Of a stretch of DNA of 64,000 bases, positions 1 through 8,498 are shown piece by piece. Made by a program: the position numbers and the translations under genes. The notes beneath the pieces are model-generated. The model was not told where the DNA came from and ran no database searches. It worked only from the letters and a program-made list of their open reading frames with translations. How positions within the stretch are numbered: the first letter of the stretch is position 1; the number at the start of each line of letters is the position of its first letter. This stretch comes from Caenispirillum bisanense (GTDB lineage Bacteria > Pseudomonadota > Alphaproteobacteria > Rhodospirillales > UBA2165). The stretch lies in assembly GCA_945877815.1 (NCBI GenBank), contig CAMDWJ010000022.1, positions 1 to 64,000 of the forward strand, written 5' to 3'.

Positions 1-600
1 TCGGGCCTCAGCTCGACCACGATCGCGGCCCTGACCACGACACAGCTGCGCGGGGTGACGGCCACCCAGATCGGCGGGCTGAACACGACGGATACGGTTG
101 AGTTCACCTCGACCCAGATCGGCACGCTGACAACGACCCAGCTGAGCGCGCTGACGGCGACGAACTTCTCGGGCCTCAGCTCGACCACGATCGGGACGCT
201 GAGCACGACGCAGCTGCGTGGCGTGACCACGGCACAACTCGGCGGACTGACCACCACCGACGCGCTTGAGTTCACCTCGACCCAGATCGGCACGCTGACA
301 ACGACCCAGCTGAGCGCACTGTCCTTAACGAACTTCGGCGCACTGACGACAACACAAATCGGCGCGCTGAACCCCGCTCAGATCTCTTCGCTTACGACGA
401 CGAGTATTGCCAATATTACGGCCACGACGCTCGATGGGCTGACCACGACGCAAATTGCCGCACTGACAATTACGCAGATCGACAATTTGACAACCACCAG
501 AATTGCTTCGCTGACAACGACACAGATCGCCGGATTTACGACGACACAGGTCCAAAGCTTCGATGCAGACCAAGCCAACGCCTATGTGAATGCGGGTTGA
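1..600 (+). CDS. Octapeptide-repeat protein, 3' part only
   Basis: The frame is open from the first base, so the start lies left of the window; only the C-terminal ~199 residues are present. Nearly all of it is a tandem octapeptide of the form T-Q-I/L-x-x-L-T-T (for example TQIGTLTT, TQLSALTA, TTIGTLST), ending in a non-repeat tail, QSFDADQANAYVNAG. A higher-order repeat is visible: the DNA at 7-25 recurs at 175, and 101-150 recurs at 269, both 168 bp apart (seven octads). The regular hydrophobic spacing suggests a stacked solenoid, possibly a secreted or surface protein. No function can be assigned. The repeats become less alike toward the C terminus. Confidence 0.75.
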   Translation, partial: SGLSSTTIAALTTTQLRGVTATQIGGLNTTDTVEFTSTQIGTLTTTQLSALTATNFSGLSSTTIGTLSTTQLRGVTTAQLGGLTTTDALEFTSTQIGTLTTTQLSALSLTNFGALTTTQIGALNPAQISSLTTTSIANITATTLDGLTTTQIAALTITQIDNLTTTRIASLTTTQIAGFTTTQVQSFDADQANAYVNAG

Positions 601-805
601 TAAAGCGAATCGGCCGCGTTGAAACTGTGTTCACCCTTAATAAGACAGATGGCCTGAGCGGAAAGCCCTCTTCCCACTCTCGGCGCGTCTCTTTGCGAAC
701 TTAGGCCGTTCCATCCAGCGTGGATTCGTCACTAGGTGCTTCGCCTTGAGAATGTTATGTAAGTGCGTTGGAAGTATCGTGTGTATCGGCCGTCGCGGGG
801 ACATC

Positions 806-1675
806 GTGAATCAACAATCCTTTCCTCATTCATTCAATTCGCTGACCAACGAATCCGTACGGATCAAGGTGGTCGACATCGGCGCCAATATGATCGAGGA
901 GCTTCCGCCTTACGCAGGCATGGTCATGGCCGGCAACGCCGACGTCGTAGGATTCGAACCAAACCTCGAGGCACTAGCGCAACTTAACGCCAAGAAAGGG
1001 CCAAACGAAGTCTATCTCCCCCACACGATCGGCGACGGCGCACGCCATACGTTCAATTGTTGCCAGGCGCCGGGAATGTCGTCGATTCTCAAGCCTAATC
1101 CCAAAGTGTTGAACATGTTTCACGGATTTCCGGACTGGTCGCTCATCTTGGCCACCGAAGAAGTCGACACCGTCAAGCTCGATTCCATTGCCGAAACAGC
1201 CGGCGTCGATCTACTGAAAATGGATATTCAGGGCGCGGAACTGATGGCGCTGCGTCACGCGAAGAAACGCCTGAAGGACGCCCTGGTAATCCAGGTCGAG
1301 GTAGAATTCCTACAGCTGTATGTCGACCAGCCGCTTTTCGCGGACATCGACATGTTTCTCCGCAAATACAATTTCGTATTCCATCGCTTCTTCCCCTTGT
1401 TCAACCGAATGATTCAACCGATGTTGTCCAACAACGATATCTATGCCGCCGGGTTGAGCCAAACGCTCTACGCGGACGCGGTATTCGTGCGTGACTTCAC
1501 GCGCCTCGACAAACTTTCGGAAACTCAAGTTCTGAAAATGGCCGCCATCCTGCACGACTGCTATCAGTCGTACGATCTCGTGCTCAATTTGTTGACGGAA
1601 TACGACAGGCGGACCGGCAAGGCTATTGGCCCGTCATACCTGCCGGCGTTGAAGAAAAGTGCGGGAATTGCGTAA
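806..1675 (+). CDS. FkbM-family SAM-dependent methyltransferase
   Basis: The protein carries the FkbM hallmarks: a SAM-binding motif VVDIGANM near the N terminus, an acidic ribose-binding segment VGFEPN, and the signature LLKMDIQGAEL followed by a hydrophobic strand IQVEVEF. FkbM proteins methylate hydroxyl groups of sugars or small molecules. The chosen GTG start gives VNQQSFPHSF and has a G-rich stretch just upstream; ATG 752 or TTG 746 would add an unconserved, cysteine-rich leader. It lies 19 bp before a glycosyltransferase on the same strand, so glycan O-methylation is the likely job. The substrate is unknown. Confidence 0.8.
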   Translation: MNQQSFPHSFNSLTNESVRIKVVDIGANMIEELPPYAGMVMAGNADVVGFEPNLEALAQLNAKKGPNEVYLPHTIGDGARHTFNCCQAPGMSSILKPNPKVLNMFHGFPDWSLILATEEVDTVKLDSIAETAGVDLLKMDIQGAELMALRHAKKRLKDALVIQVEVEFLQLYVDQPLFADIDMFLRKYNFVFHRFFPLFNRMIQPMLSNNDIYAAGLSQTLYADAVFVRDFTRLDKLSETQVLKMAAILHDCYQSYDLVLNLLTEYDRRTGKAIGPSYLPALKKSAGIA

Positions 1676-1694
1676 CCCGTTGACGCACGGTTAG

Positions 1695-3293
1695 GTGCTC
1701 ATCGTGAACAGCATCCTGGAAACGATTTTTCGGTCCGATTCGGCGGGGCGTTACGGCGAGACGATAAAATATTTATATGAAAACCGCGAAGCGCCCGCTG
1801 TCGCAAGTGAGATCTATCAGCTCTTATTACAGTCCCGATTTCTCGAAGCCTATAGTCTTGCACAGCTTTTCCGTAACATCGGCGCCACCAATCCCATCAT
1901 CGCGTTTGCGGCGGCCATCGGCGGCTTTCTCTTTGCCAATAGGACCGACGAGACGCAAGGGACAGCGACATTCTCCGCCATGGTGGACGTTCTCGCCCCT
2001 GAGCAGAAGGATCTCATAGGTCGCCGAATCGTACACCCCGTCATTACGCAAGTGATCATGATGGACGCTTCGATCGTCCATGACCACGCGCGGGCTCTTC
2101 GCATTCTTGAGATTTACAAAGCCGGCGTGCCGTCTCTGCGCTCGACGTTCGACTGGAACGCGAAGGTATCGCCGCTGACCTTGGACGAGATCCGTCGCGC
2201 GGGACGCGAGCGCGCCCGTTTGATTCAATTCGCCGAACCGCCCGCCGACGTACCGCGCAAGCCTTTGCGGGCTGTCGTGGCGATGCGCAAACTCGTCTTT
2301 CCGACCAAGGCCAATTCTCGGCTTTTCGAAATGGGCCTACGGATTGAAAGCGCCATGAATGCCTATGGCTGGCGCGCCAGCAATTTCGCCATGAATTTCA
2401 ATCATGAGGACTTCGACGCGATCACTCATTATTGCATAAGCGAAGCCGCCGACATTTTGTTTCTCGATGACTACCAAGTGCTCGCTCCGACGACACACGA
2501 GCAACGTGCGGCGTTTATCGCCAATCTCCGCCAGAAGCTGCCCCATCTTAAGGTGGTCGGCATTCACCTCGATCCGTGGGCCATCGATAAATCGGTCCTG
2601 GTCAAAACCGCAGCGCAACTCGATGGCGTGTGGGCGCATTTCCCCGCCGATCCGTCCTGGGGCGATCACCGGTGGCGCGACGAACCGCAGCCTTCCGGGC
2701 TGCACGATCCAGCCGATCCAAGATGGGACGGCGCGGCCCTCGCCGACAAAATCATACCCGTGCCATTTCCTCATGCCGGCAATTTCGGCGTGCCGGCGAC
2801 GCCGCTATCCTCTCAGATAACTTTTGCCGGCGGCGTATTCGGATACAACTGGCACCGCGCCCTGTGGATTGCAGGAATCCTTCACGGCCTTCCTCTCACG
2901 CTGCAAATGTCGACGCATACAGCCGACGGCATTCCCATCCTAGATAGCTATGCGGACTATTTCCGCCGGATCGAGACTTCGGCCTGCTCGGTGAATTTTT
3001 CAATGCGATCGGATCTCAGCCGCACCGTCACGGGCAGGAGTTTCGAAACCTTGCTCGGCGGCGCTTTGCTGGTCCATGAGGAGGCGCCGGACATGGATTA
3101 TTACTTCATCGCCGGCGAGCACTATTTGCGCTTTTCCAACGTCGCCGAATTGAGGGCAATCGCCAACTTCATCGTCGAAAAACCAGACGAAGCGGAAGAA
3201 ATACGGCGCGCCGGCAATGCCTTTGCGCGCGCCCATTACAACGACGAGAAATTGATTGGCTATCTGGACTGGGAATTGTTTTACCGCACGTGA
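1695..3293 (+). CDS. Glycosyltransferase with group-1-like C-terminal domain
   Basis: About 530 residues. The N-terminal ~190 residues look helical and TPR-like. From ~200 onward there is a two-lobed glycosyltransferase pattern: a first lobe with VVAMRKLVFPTKANSR and LKVVGIHLDPW, and a C-terminal lobe ending in the group-1 signature SFETLLGGALLVHEEAPDMDYYF, followed by FSNVAELRAIANFIVEKPDEAEEIRRAG. The latter matches the CgeB/Glyco_trans_1_2 type, in which the conserved E contacts the donor sugar. GTG starts at 1695 and 1704 are both possible. It probably forms an operon with the preceding FkbM methyltransferase. Donor and acceptor are unknown. Confidence 0.7.
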   Translation: MLIVNSILETIFRSDSAGRYGETIKYLYENREAPAVASEIYQLLLQSRFLEAYSLAQLFRNIGATNPIIAFAAAIGGFLFANRTDETQGTATFSAMVDVLAPEQKDLIGRRIVHPVITQVIMMDASIVHDHARALRILEIYKAGVPSLRSTFDWNAKVSPLTLDEIRRAGRERARLIQFAEPPADVPRKPLRAVVAMRKLVFPTKANSRLFEMGLRIESAMNAYGWRASNFAMNFNHEDFDAITHYCISEAADILFLDDYQVLAPTTHEQRAAFIANLRQKLPHLKVVGIHLDPWAIDKSVLVKTAAQLDGVWAHFPADPSWGDHRWRDEPQPSGLHDPADPRWDGAALADKIIPVPFPHAGNFGVPATPLSSQITFAGGVFGYNWHRALWIAGILHGLPLTLQMSTHTADGIPILDSYADYFRRIETSACSVNFSMRSDLSRTVTGRSFETLLGGALLVHEEAPDMDYYFIAGEHYLRFSNVAELRAIANFIVEKPDEAEEIRRAGNAFARAHYNDEKLIGYLDWELFYRT

Positions 3294-3329
3294 CGGCAAG
3301 CCGCTAAAGCGGGACGGAGCAGACGCCCC

Positions 3330-3563
3330 TTAGACGCTGATGTTGAGATAAAAGCCCCGCGGTGCGTCGGTTCGCAGCGGAACACCGGAATCGAGTTCCC
3401 TTTTGAGCTTGTCGAAGGCACGGCGGAACTCGTTGCCCGTCATCGGCTGCCTTATATCCGCTCCGTCATTCGCTGGCCGCAACATTTGGGTAACGGGCGA
3501 GCCCTGGGCAGGCGTCAGCACATAGCCGAGTTGTTCTTTTCTATGCGGGTCGACGGAACTCAT
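3330..3563 (-). CDS. Small hypothetical protein
   Basis: A 77-residue reading frame from ATG 3563 (MSSVDPHRKEQLGYVL); upstream ATGs at 3617 and 3641 would lengthen it. It is hydrophilic, lacks a signal peptide or membrane segment, and has a charged helical part (FRRAFDKLKRELDSG). It lies alone between convergent neighbours and has only a weak ribosome-binding site. I do not recognise a family. The AT-rich 3642-3838 stretch upstream holds no other gene I can support. Confidence 0.4.
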   Translation of the reverse strand: MSSVDPHRKEQLGYVLTPAQGSPVTQMLRPANDGADIRQPMTGNEFRRAFDKLKRELDSGVPLRTDAPRGFYLNISV

Positions 3564-3838
3564 CGCGACTCTACCAAACTTTTTATTAACGGAACTCGTG
3601 CCATTCTGGCTCTCCATTTGTCCATGCTGGACCGGTATCAAGGATAGTTATCGGTTTTCCTCGTGTCGAGACGCGTTTAACCGCATGCCTTTCAGAATTT
3701 TTCTATTCCATTGAAAATAAATGAAAATTCGCAATTAACGCGGATTGGTCGTTTGGATGCGCAACGCACCCGAAAAATCCAATTTTCGTCTGCAATTACA
3801 ATGTAATAAGCGAATTTCAGAGGGGAGCGGATAGTCCG

Positions 3839-4573
3839 CTAAGTCCCGCCCATAAATCGCGCGAGAAAAGCTGCCGCCCGCGAGAGATCGTCTGGCGTGC
3901 CGATATCGAGAAACGGAAAATCGCCGACATACGCGGCGAGCGTGCCCGCCGGCAGCGTTTGAAAAATATCGCGTTCCAGCGACGATCTCGAACTTGCGGT
4001 AATGCGGTCGAGCAATGCCGGCTCCATCAAGTAGACGCCGGCATTGATCGCGCCTGGAACGCCCTCACCCGTCTTTTCGCGAAACGCCGCGATGCGTCCC
4101 TTCGCATCGAGGGCAACCGTCCCGTAACGCGCCGTATCGGGGACCCGAGCGCAGAGCAATGTCCCCTCCGTGGCCCGCGCACGATGGGCCGCGACCAAGG
4201 CACACAGATCGGCATCGACCATGCTATCGCCGTTCAGAACAAGAACCGTCCGGCTTTGGAATTGCGGTCGAACGAAACGGATCGCGCCGGCCGTGCCTAA
4301 GGGTTCCGGCTCGACGAAGGACAGCACGGTCATATCTTCACGTGGATACCGCTCGAGATAGTTCTTCACCTCGCCTGCGAGATGGCCAAGCGCGAGGATC
4401 ACGCGCGACGCTCCGAAGCCCGCCAGCCGATCCAGCAATATATCGAGGAAGGTCCGCGCACCGACCGGCGCCAACACCTTGGGCAAGGACGGCAAGACCG
4501 GCCTCAGTCGCGTGCCGAGGCCACCCGCCAGAATGACAACATCGATATCGGCCAGGCAGGCGGGCTCGTCCAT
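3839..4573 (-). CDS. Sugar-1-phosphate nucleotidyltransferase (HddC-like)
   Basis: A nucleotidyltransferase of ~244 residues with the signature GGLGTRLRPVLPSLPK near the N terminus, a product/metal segment LVLNGDSMVDADL, and INAGVYLM and FPFLDIGTPDDL near the end. It resembles D-glycero-D-manno-heptose 1-phosphate guanylyltransferase (HddC) and related MobA-like enzymes, which make NDP-sugars for surface glycans. The start at 4573 lies 4 bp after the stop of the ColD-like gene, so the two are co-transcribed and probably coupled. The ATG at 4684 would overlap that gene by over 100 bp. The exact nucleotide and sugar are not resolved. Confidence 0.75.
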   Translation of the reverse strand: MDEPACLADIDVVILAGGLGTRLRPVLPSLPKVLAPVGARTFLDILLDRLAGFGASRVILALGHLAGEVKNYLERYPREDMTVLSFVEPEPLGTAGAIRFVRPQFQSRTVLVLNGDSMVDADLCALVAAHRARATEGTLLCARVPDTARYGTVALDAKGRIAAFREKTGEGVPGAINAGVYLMEPALLDRITASSRSSLERDIFQTLPAGTLAAYVGDFPFLDIGTPDDLSRAAAFLARFMGGT

Positions 4574-4577
4574 TGGT

Positions 4578-5747
4578 TCAATTGCAGGCCCGATCGAGCA
4601 CAGCGTGCGCGCGATGGATTTGTTCCGACAGATCGAACGGATGATTGCCGATAAAAAATCCATAGTCGTGGGCGATATCCGCATTGGTCATCTCGCCCAC
4701 AAGCTCGTAATCGAAATGCACGATCGCCTCGTGGCGCGGATAACAGCCGCCGGTGATCATGCGGAACCCGATATCGGCCGCGCGTAACGCAGCAAACACG
4801 CGATCGCGGTCGATATTGCTCTTGGGGTTCAAGATGATGGTGAAGGAGAAGGAGGAGGATTTGCCGTTCTCGCGCTGGATAATAAAGCGTTCGTCACCAG
4901 CGAACAGTTTGTGGAACGTGTCCATATTGCGCCGGCGCGTCGCAGTCATGGCATCGACCTTCTTGAGTTGAACCAACCCGACGGCGGCATTGAGTTCCTG
5001 TGGACGCAAATTATAGCCGGGCAGGATGAAGCGGTAGGCTTCCTTGAACGCGTCGTCCCACGGCTTGTAAACGCCGACGTCGCCAGGAACGTCGCGGGTC
5101 CAGCCATGCGCGCGGATCGCACGCGCCAGCGCGTCGATCTCGGGATCGTCCGTGGTCATAATCCCGCCCTCGCCGGTCGAGATATGATGCGAGAAAAAGG
5201 TCGAAAAGGTGCCGATATCGCCGAAGGTGCCGGCCGGCCGGCCGTTAAGTTCGGCCCCCAGCGATTCACAATTGTCTTCGAAGAACACGAGACCATGCTT
5301 GTTGGCAAAAGCGCGCATGACGTCGAGCGCAGCCGGATTGCCGAGAATGCTGACCCCCATGATCAGGCGTGTACGCGGAGTGAGCGCAGCTTCAAGCTTG
5401 CTCACATCCATATTGAGGGTACCGAGTTCGACATCGACGAAACGCAACTTCATCCCGTATTGCTGCAAGGGCGAATAGGTGGTCGACCAGGAAATGGCCG
5501 GCACGATGGCTTCGTCGCCGCGCTGCAGGGGATTGTGCTTGCGGAAAAACAGGCTTGCCACGCCGACCAGATTGGCCGACGAGCCGGAATTGACCATCAC
5601 GGCATATTTGCGGCCGATGGATTTTGCGAAGACGCGCTCGAATTCCGCGACCTTGGGTCCCATTGTGAACCGACCCGACGCCACCACTTCGGCAATCGCG
5701 GCCTTCTCTTCTTCGTTCCATGTATCGGCCGCCAATTCGTAATACAT
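4578..5747 (-). CDS. DegT-fold PLP enzyme with catalytic His (ColD/E1-like 3-dehydratase)
   Basis: A 389-residue member of the DegT/DnrJ/EryC1/StrS fold. The glycine-rich cofactor loop (NSGSSAN) and the pyridine-contacting Asp (FFEDNCESLGA) are intact. The lysine that normally forms the PLP Schiff base is replaced by His: the loop reads FFSHHISTGEGG, with His at ~187 counted from ATG 5747. This swap is the mark of sugar 3-dehydratases such as ColD (GDP-4-keto-6-deoxymannose 3-dehydratase) and E1 rather than aminotransferases. E1 proteins are longer and carry an Fe-S cysteine cluster not seen here, so ColD is the closer model. A GTG at 5762 is an alternative start. It heads an operon with the nucleotidyltransferase. 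Confidence 0.78.
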   Translation of the reverse strand: MYYELAADTWNEEEKAAIAEVVASGRFTMGPKVAEFERVFAKSIGRKYAVMVNSGSSANLVGVASLFFRKHNPLQRGDEAIVPAISWSTTYSPLQQYGMKLRFVDVELGTLNMDVSKLEAALTPRTRLIMGVSILGNPAALDVMRAFANKHGLVFFEDNCESLGAELNGRPAGTFGDIGTFSTFFSHHISTGEGGIMTTDDPEIDALARAIRAHGWTRDVPGDVGVYKPWDDAFKEAYRFILPGYNLRPQELNAAVGLVQLKKVDAMTATRRRNMDTFHKLFAGDERFIIQRENGKSSSFSFTIILNPKSNIDRDRVFAALRAADIGFRMITGGCYPRHEAIVHFDYELVGEMTNADIAHDYGFFIGNHPFDLSEQIHRAHAVLDRACN

Positions 5748-5863
5748 TCCGTGCACGCCCACCCAATATGCCTGTTCAATGAAGCCTAGCCGTTATACTT
5801 GGAAATTTAGTTAATATCTCCCGGGCGCCCCACGTTGTCCCCATCCTTTTATTGATATAGTAA

Positions 5864-5874
5864 ACGATTATCGT
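5864..5874. promoter_or_regulatory. Palindrome upstream of ligAB
   Basis: ACGAT-T-ATCGT is an 11-bp perfect inverted repeat, 27 bp before the ligA start, in an AT-rich gap between divergent genes. It could be an operator for the dioxygenase genes. No regulator gene is adjacent, so this is only a candidate. Confidence 0.3.
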
Positions 5875-5900
5875 ATGTCGAAACGAATTTGGAGGCCGCG

Positions 5901-6257
5901 ATGGCCCAGCTTGAGCCGAACCGCCCGATCGACGGGACTTATGTTTTCGATTGGCGTTTGAGTCGCAAGGGCTACCGCCTCAACAAACTCGCCTTTTCCC
6001 TGTCGCGCGCCGAAAACCGTGACGCCTTCAAGGAAAACGAAGAAGCCTATTTCGACCGCTTCGATCTGAGCGAGGAAGAGAAGGATTTAGTCCGTAAGCG
6101 CGATTTCCTCGGCCTCATCCGGCACGGCACCAATATCTACATGATGCTGAAGCTCGGCGCCGCCACTGGCAACGGGCTTTATCAGATGGGCGCGCAACAG
6201 CGCGGCGAGACCTATCAGGAGTTCTTGGCCACGCGCAATGTCGGGAGTGCAACCTGA
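5901..6257 (+). CDS. ligA: Protocatechuate 4,5-dioxygenase alpha subunit
   Basis: A 118-residue LigA-type small subunit. The segment YVFDWRLSRKGYRLNKLAFSL and the later GLIRHGTNIYMMLKLGAATG are characteristic of this family, which covers the active site of the catalytic beta subunit. The start is ATG 5901, preceded by a clear GGAGG at 5891-5895. The stop overlaps the ligB start by one base (TGATG), so translation is coupled. With LigB it forms the class III extradiol dioxygenase that opens protocatechuate between C4 and C5. Confidence 0.9.
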   Translation: MAQLEPNRPIDGTYVFDWRLSRKGYRLNKLAFSLSRAENRDAFKENEEAYFDRFDLSEEEKDLVRKRDFLGLIRHGTNIYMMLKLGAATGNGLYQMGAQQRGETYQEFLATRNVGSAT

Positions 6258-7096
6258 TGGCACGCATTGTCGGAGGTATGGGCACCTCACATGTCCCGTC
6301 GGTGGGCGTGGCCTACGACCGAGGCAAGATGCAGACGCCGGAATGGCAGCCGCTCTACGATATGTTTTTGCCGGTCAAGGAATGGTTGGCTAGGATCGAT
6401 CCCACCATCGCTATTATTGTTTATAACGATCACGGCACGGATCTGTTCTTCGACAAATATCCGACCTTTGCCTTGGGTGCGGCGGATTACTATCCGCAAG
6501 GCGATGAAGGTTACGGTCCGCGCCCCCTTCCCCCTGTGCGCGGCGATGCCGAATTTTCTTGGCATCTGTCCGAACAGCTCGTGTGGAATGAATTCGACCT
6601 CACGGTCTGCCAGGAACTCGCCATGGATCACGGCCTATTGGTGCCGATGAATTTGTGCTGGGATCATCGGCCCGACTGGCCGATCAAAGTCGTGCCTTTG
6701 CAGATCAACGTGCTCCAGCATCCGCTTCCGACCGCGCTACGCTGCTGGAAGCTCGGTCAGGCACTGCGCAAGGCGGTCGAAGCGTACCCAAAGGACGAGC
6801 GCGTGCTGGTGATCGGCACCGGCGGCATGTCGCATCAGCTGAACGGCGAACGCTTTGGCTTCATGAACGAAAACTGGGATCAGCAATTCCTGGATTGGAT
6901 CGAAGCGGAGCCAGAACGCGTAGCCCAGATGACCCATCAGGAGTTGATGGAAAAAGGCGGTGCGGAATCGGTCGAACTCATCATGTGGCTCACCATGCGC
7001 GGCGCCCTCTCGCCTCAGGTGAAACGCATCGATCGCGGCTATTACAATCCGATGACCACGGGAATCGCATTGCTGACGCTCGAAGACGCGGGTTAA
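6257..7096 (+). CDS. ligB: Protocatechuate 4,5-dioxygenase beta subunit
   Basis: A 279-residue LigB-type class III extradiol dioxygenase. The iron ligands expected from Sphingobium LigB are in place: His12 (GTSHVP), His59 (YNDHGTD) and Glu240 (GGAESVE). The catalytic His193 is in GTGGMSHQL. The product with LigA is 4-carboxy-2-hydroxymuconate-6-semialdehyde, the substrate of the LigC encoded at 33.46 kb. Gallate or other catechols cannot be excluded as substrates, but the separate small alpha subunit favours protocatechuate. No other pathway genes adjoin it. Confidence 0.9.
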   Translation: MARIVGGMGTSHVPSVGVAYDRGKMQTPEWQPLYDMFLPVKEWLARIDPTIAIIVYNDHGTDLFFDKYPTFALGAADYYPQGDEGYGPRPLPPVRGDAEFSWHLSEQLVWNEFDLTVCQELAMDHGLLVPMNLCWDHRPDWPIKVVPLQINVLQHPLPTALRCWKLGQALRKAVEAYPKDERVLVIGTGGMSHQLNGERFGFMNENWDQQFLDWIEAEPERVAQMTHQELMEKGGAESVELIMWLTMRGALSPQVKRIDRGYYNPMTTGIALLTLEDAG

Positions 7097-7109
7097 TTCC
7101 CCTCGGAGT

Positions 7110-7772
7110 CTACTGCCCGCTCCAAACGCCGCGCTTCTGGGATTGGGCTGTGGCCTCCAGCTGTGTGTAGGCACCACCCGAAACCTCGCGCCATTCCACG
7201 CCGTATCCGCCGACGATGAGCGTTGCCGAAATATCGGTGTCGCCTGCAAAGCACCGCGCGACCAGATTGCCGAACCGTGTCGTCGATCCATCAGATGTGC
7301 ACTTGACCTTGCCGCCACTTGCGTTCAGCAGTCGATCAAGTTCGCCACGCGCGCGCGGACCCCACGGCCACTGCTTGGTTTCCGGCGCCTCGATACCCCA
7401 TTGACGGACCTTGACCATGGACCCGTCGGTTTTAGTGATTTCGAGAACATTCGCATCGTCGGCGCGCGCCGTGCCTTCGACCGTCATGGTTGCCGGGCCG
7501 GTTCCTGCAGGGCGGTCACTGCCCTTCGGAACAAGGGAATTCAGGAACCCCGTGAAACCGCCGCCACTGGACGCGGGCGCAGCACTATTCGGCGTGCTCG
7601 CGTCTTTCATGGTCGGCGTGCTATCGCCTCGGAACCATTTCGTAAACTCTTCGCCGAGATCCTTGGTGCCCGGAGACACGGTCGTCTGCGAGTGTTTTAC
7701 CGTGGGCGTCTGCGCCATTATCGGCATCGCCCAAACCGCGAAAATCGCCACAGCTAAACTTACAGAACGCAT
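7110..7772 (-). CDS. Secreted thermonuclease-like (SNase) protein
   Basis: 220 residues, starting with a signal peptide (MRSVSLAVAIFAVWAMPIMAQ). A low-complexity Ser/Gly/Pro linker follows, then a C-terminal staphylococcal-nuclease-like domain from ~100: VRQWGIEAPETKQ, then WPWGPRARGELDRLL, TRFGNLVARCF and a closing KRGVWSG. The Arg and Glu of VRQWGIEAPE match the catalytic R35/E43 area of SNase, with Glu at the D40 position. Probable role: Ca-dependent nucleic-acid hydrolysis outside the cytoplasm. It is transcribed toward ligB with only 13 bp between the two ends. Confidence 0.75.
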   Translation of the reverse strand: MRSVSLAVAIFAVWAMPIMAQTPTVKHSQTTVSPGTKDLGEEFTKWFRGDSTPTMKDASTPNSAAPASSGGGFTGFLNSLVPKGSDRPAGTGPATMTVEGTARADDANVLEITKTDGSMVKVRQWGIEAPETKQWPWGPRARGELDRLLNASGGKVKCTSDGSTTRFGNLVARCFAGDTDISATLIVGGYGVEWREVSGGAYTQLEATAQSQKRGVWSGQ

Positions 7773-7876
7773 TAAACCCCCTACACGGACACATCGGCGC
7801 CGAGCCTAGCATAGCCCGGGCCCTGTCTCCCGTCTTTCGCGGCGATAAAAATAGATAATGATCTAGTCATTACTTT

Positions 7877-7895
7877 GATATTTCTAAGTAATATC
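7877..7895. promoter_or_regulatory. Candidate operator of the PadR gene
   Basis: GATATT-N7-AATATC is a perfect inverted repeat 25 bp upstream of the PadR-family start codon. PadR and YqjI regulators commonly bind such AT-rich palindromes at their own promoters, so autoregulation is a reasonable inference. Confidence 0.45.
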
Positions 7896-7920
7896 TTAAA
7901 CATATCGAAGATAAGATTAA

Positions 7921-8490
7921 ATGTTCAAGTTCAAACGCGACGGCGAACGCCGCCATGCCCGCGATGCGTTCTGGGACGAAGGGCCACGCGACGGCCGACG
8001 GGGACGCCGGGGCCACGGCCCTCAAGGACGACGCACCCGCCTTTTTGATCAAGGCGATTTGCGCCTCGTGATGCTCGGCTTCATCGCCGAAGCCCCCCGC
8101 CACGGCTACGAGATCATCAAACTGATCGAGGACAAACTGAGCGGCGCCTATAACCCGTCGCCTGGAGTGATCTATCCGACCCTAACCCTGCTCGAAGAAT
8201 TGGGTTACGCGACGGTCAAAACCAGCGACGGCCCCAAGAAGCTTTATGCCATCACACCCGAGGACCGGGCCTATCTTGAGGCCAACCGCGCGACGGTCGA
8301 TGGACTCACCGACCGCATGACCAAGATCGGCGAGCAGCAGGTCACTCCCAAGCCTCAAATCGAACGCGCCGTCGAGAATTTGCGCTCGGCCCTCCGCCTG
8401 CGCGTGAATCAGGGCAACTTGAGCGATGCGGCAACGCAAAAGATCGCCGACGCGCTCGATACCGCCGCCAAAACCATCGAACAAAGCTGA
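7921..8490 (+). CDS. PadR-family regulator, YqjI-like
   Basis: 189 residues. An Arg/His/Gly-rich N-terminal tail (~1-40) precedes a PadR winged helix: DLRLVMLGFIAEAPRHGYEI, then NPSPGVIYPTLTLLEELGY, and a wing TSDGPKKLYAITPEG-like stretch. A C-terminal helical dimerisation part contains SALRLRVNQGNLSD. This whole arrangement recalls E. coli YqjI, a nickel/iron-responsive repressor. The YqjI tail is Cys/His-rich; here cysteines are absent, so metal sensing is doubtful. The gene stops 8 bp before an O-methyltransferase pseudogene it probably once shared a transcript with. Confidence 0.82.
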   Translation: MFKFKRDGERRHARDAFWDEGPRDGRRGRRGHGPQGRRTRLFDQGDLRLVMLGFIAEAPRHGYEIIKLIEDKLSGAYNPSPGVIYPTLTLLEELGYATVKTSDGPKKLYAITPEDRAYLEANRATVDGLTDRMTKIGEQQVTPKPQIERAVENLRSALRLRVNQGNLSDAATQKIADALDTAAKTIEQS

Positions 8491-8498
8491 GATCGCAC

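Noticed and set aside
1-600. CRISPR or noncoding satellite at the left edge
   Set aside because: The 24-bp period keeps one open frame with conserved amino acids, so it is a coding repeat.
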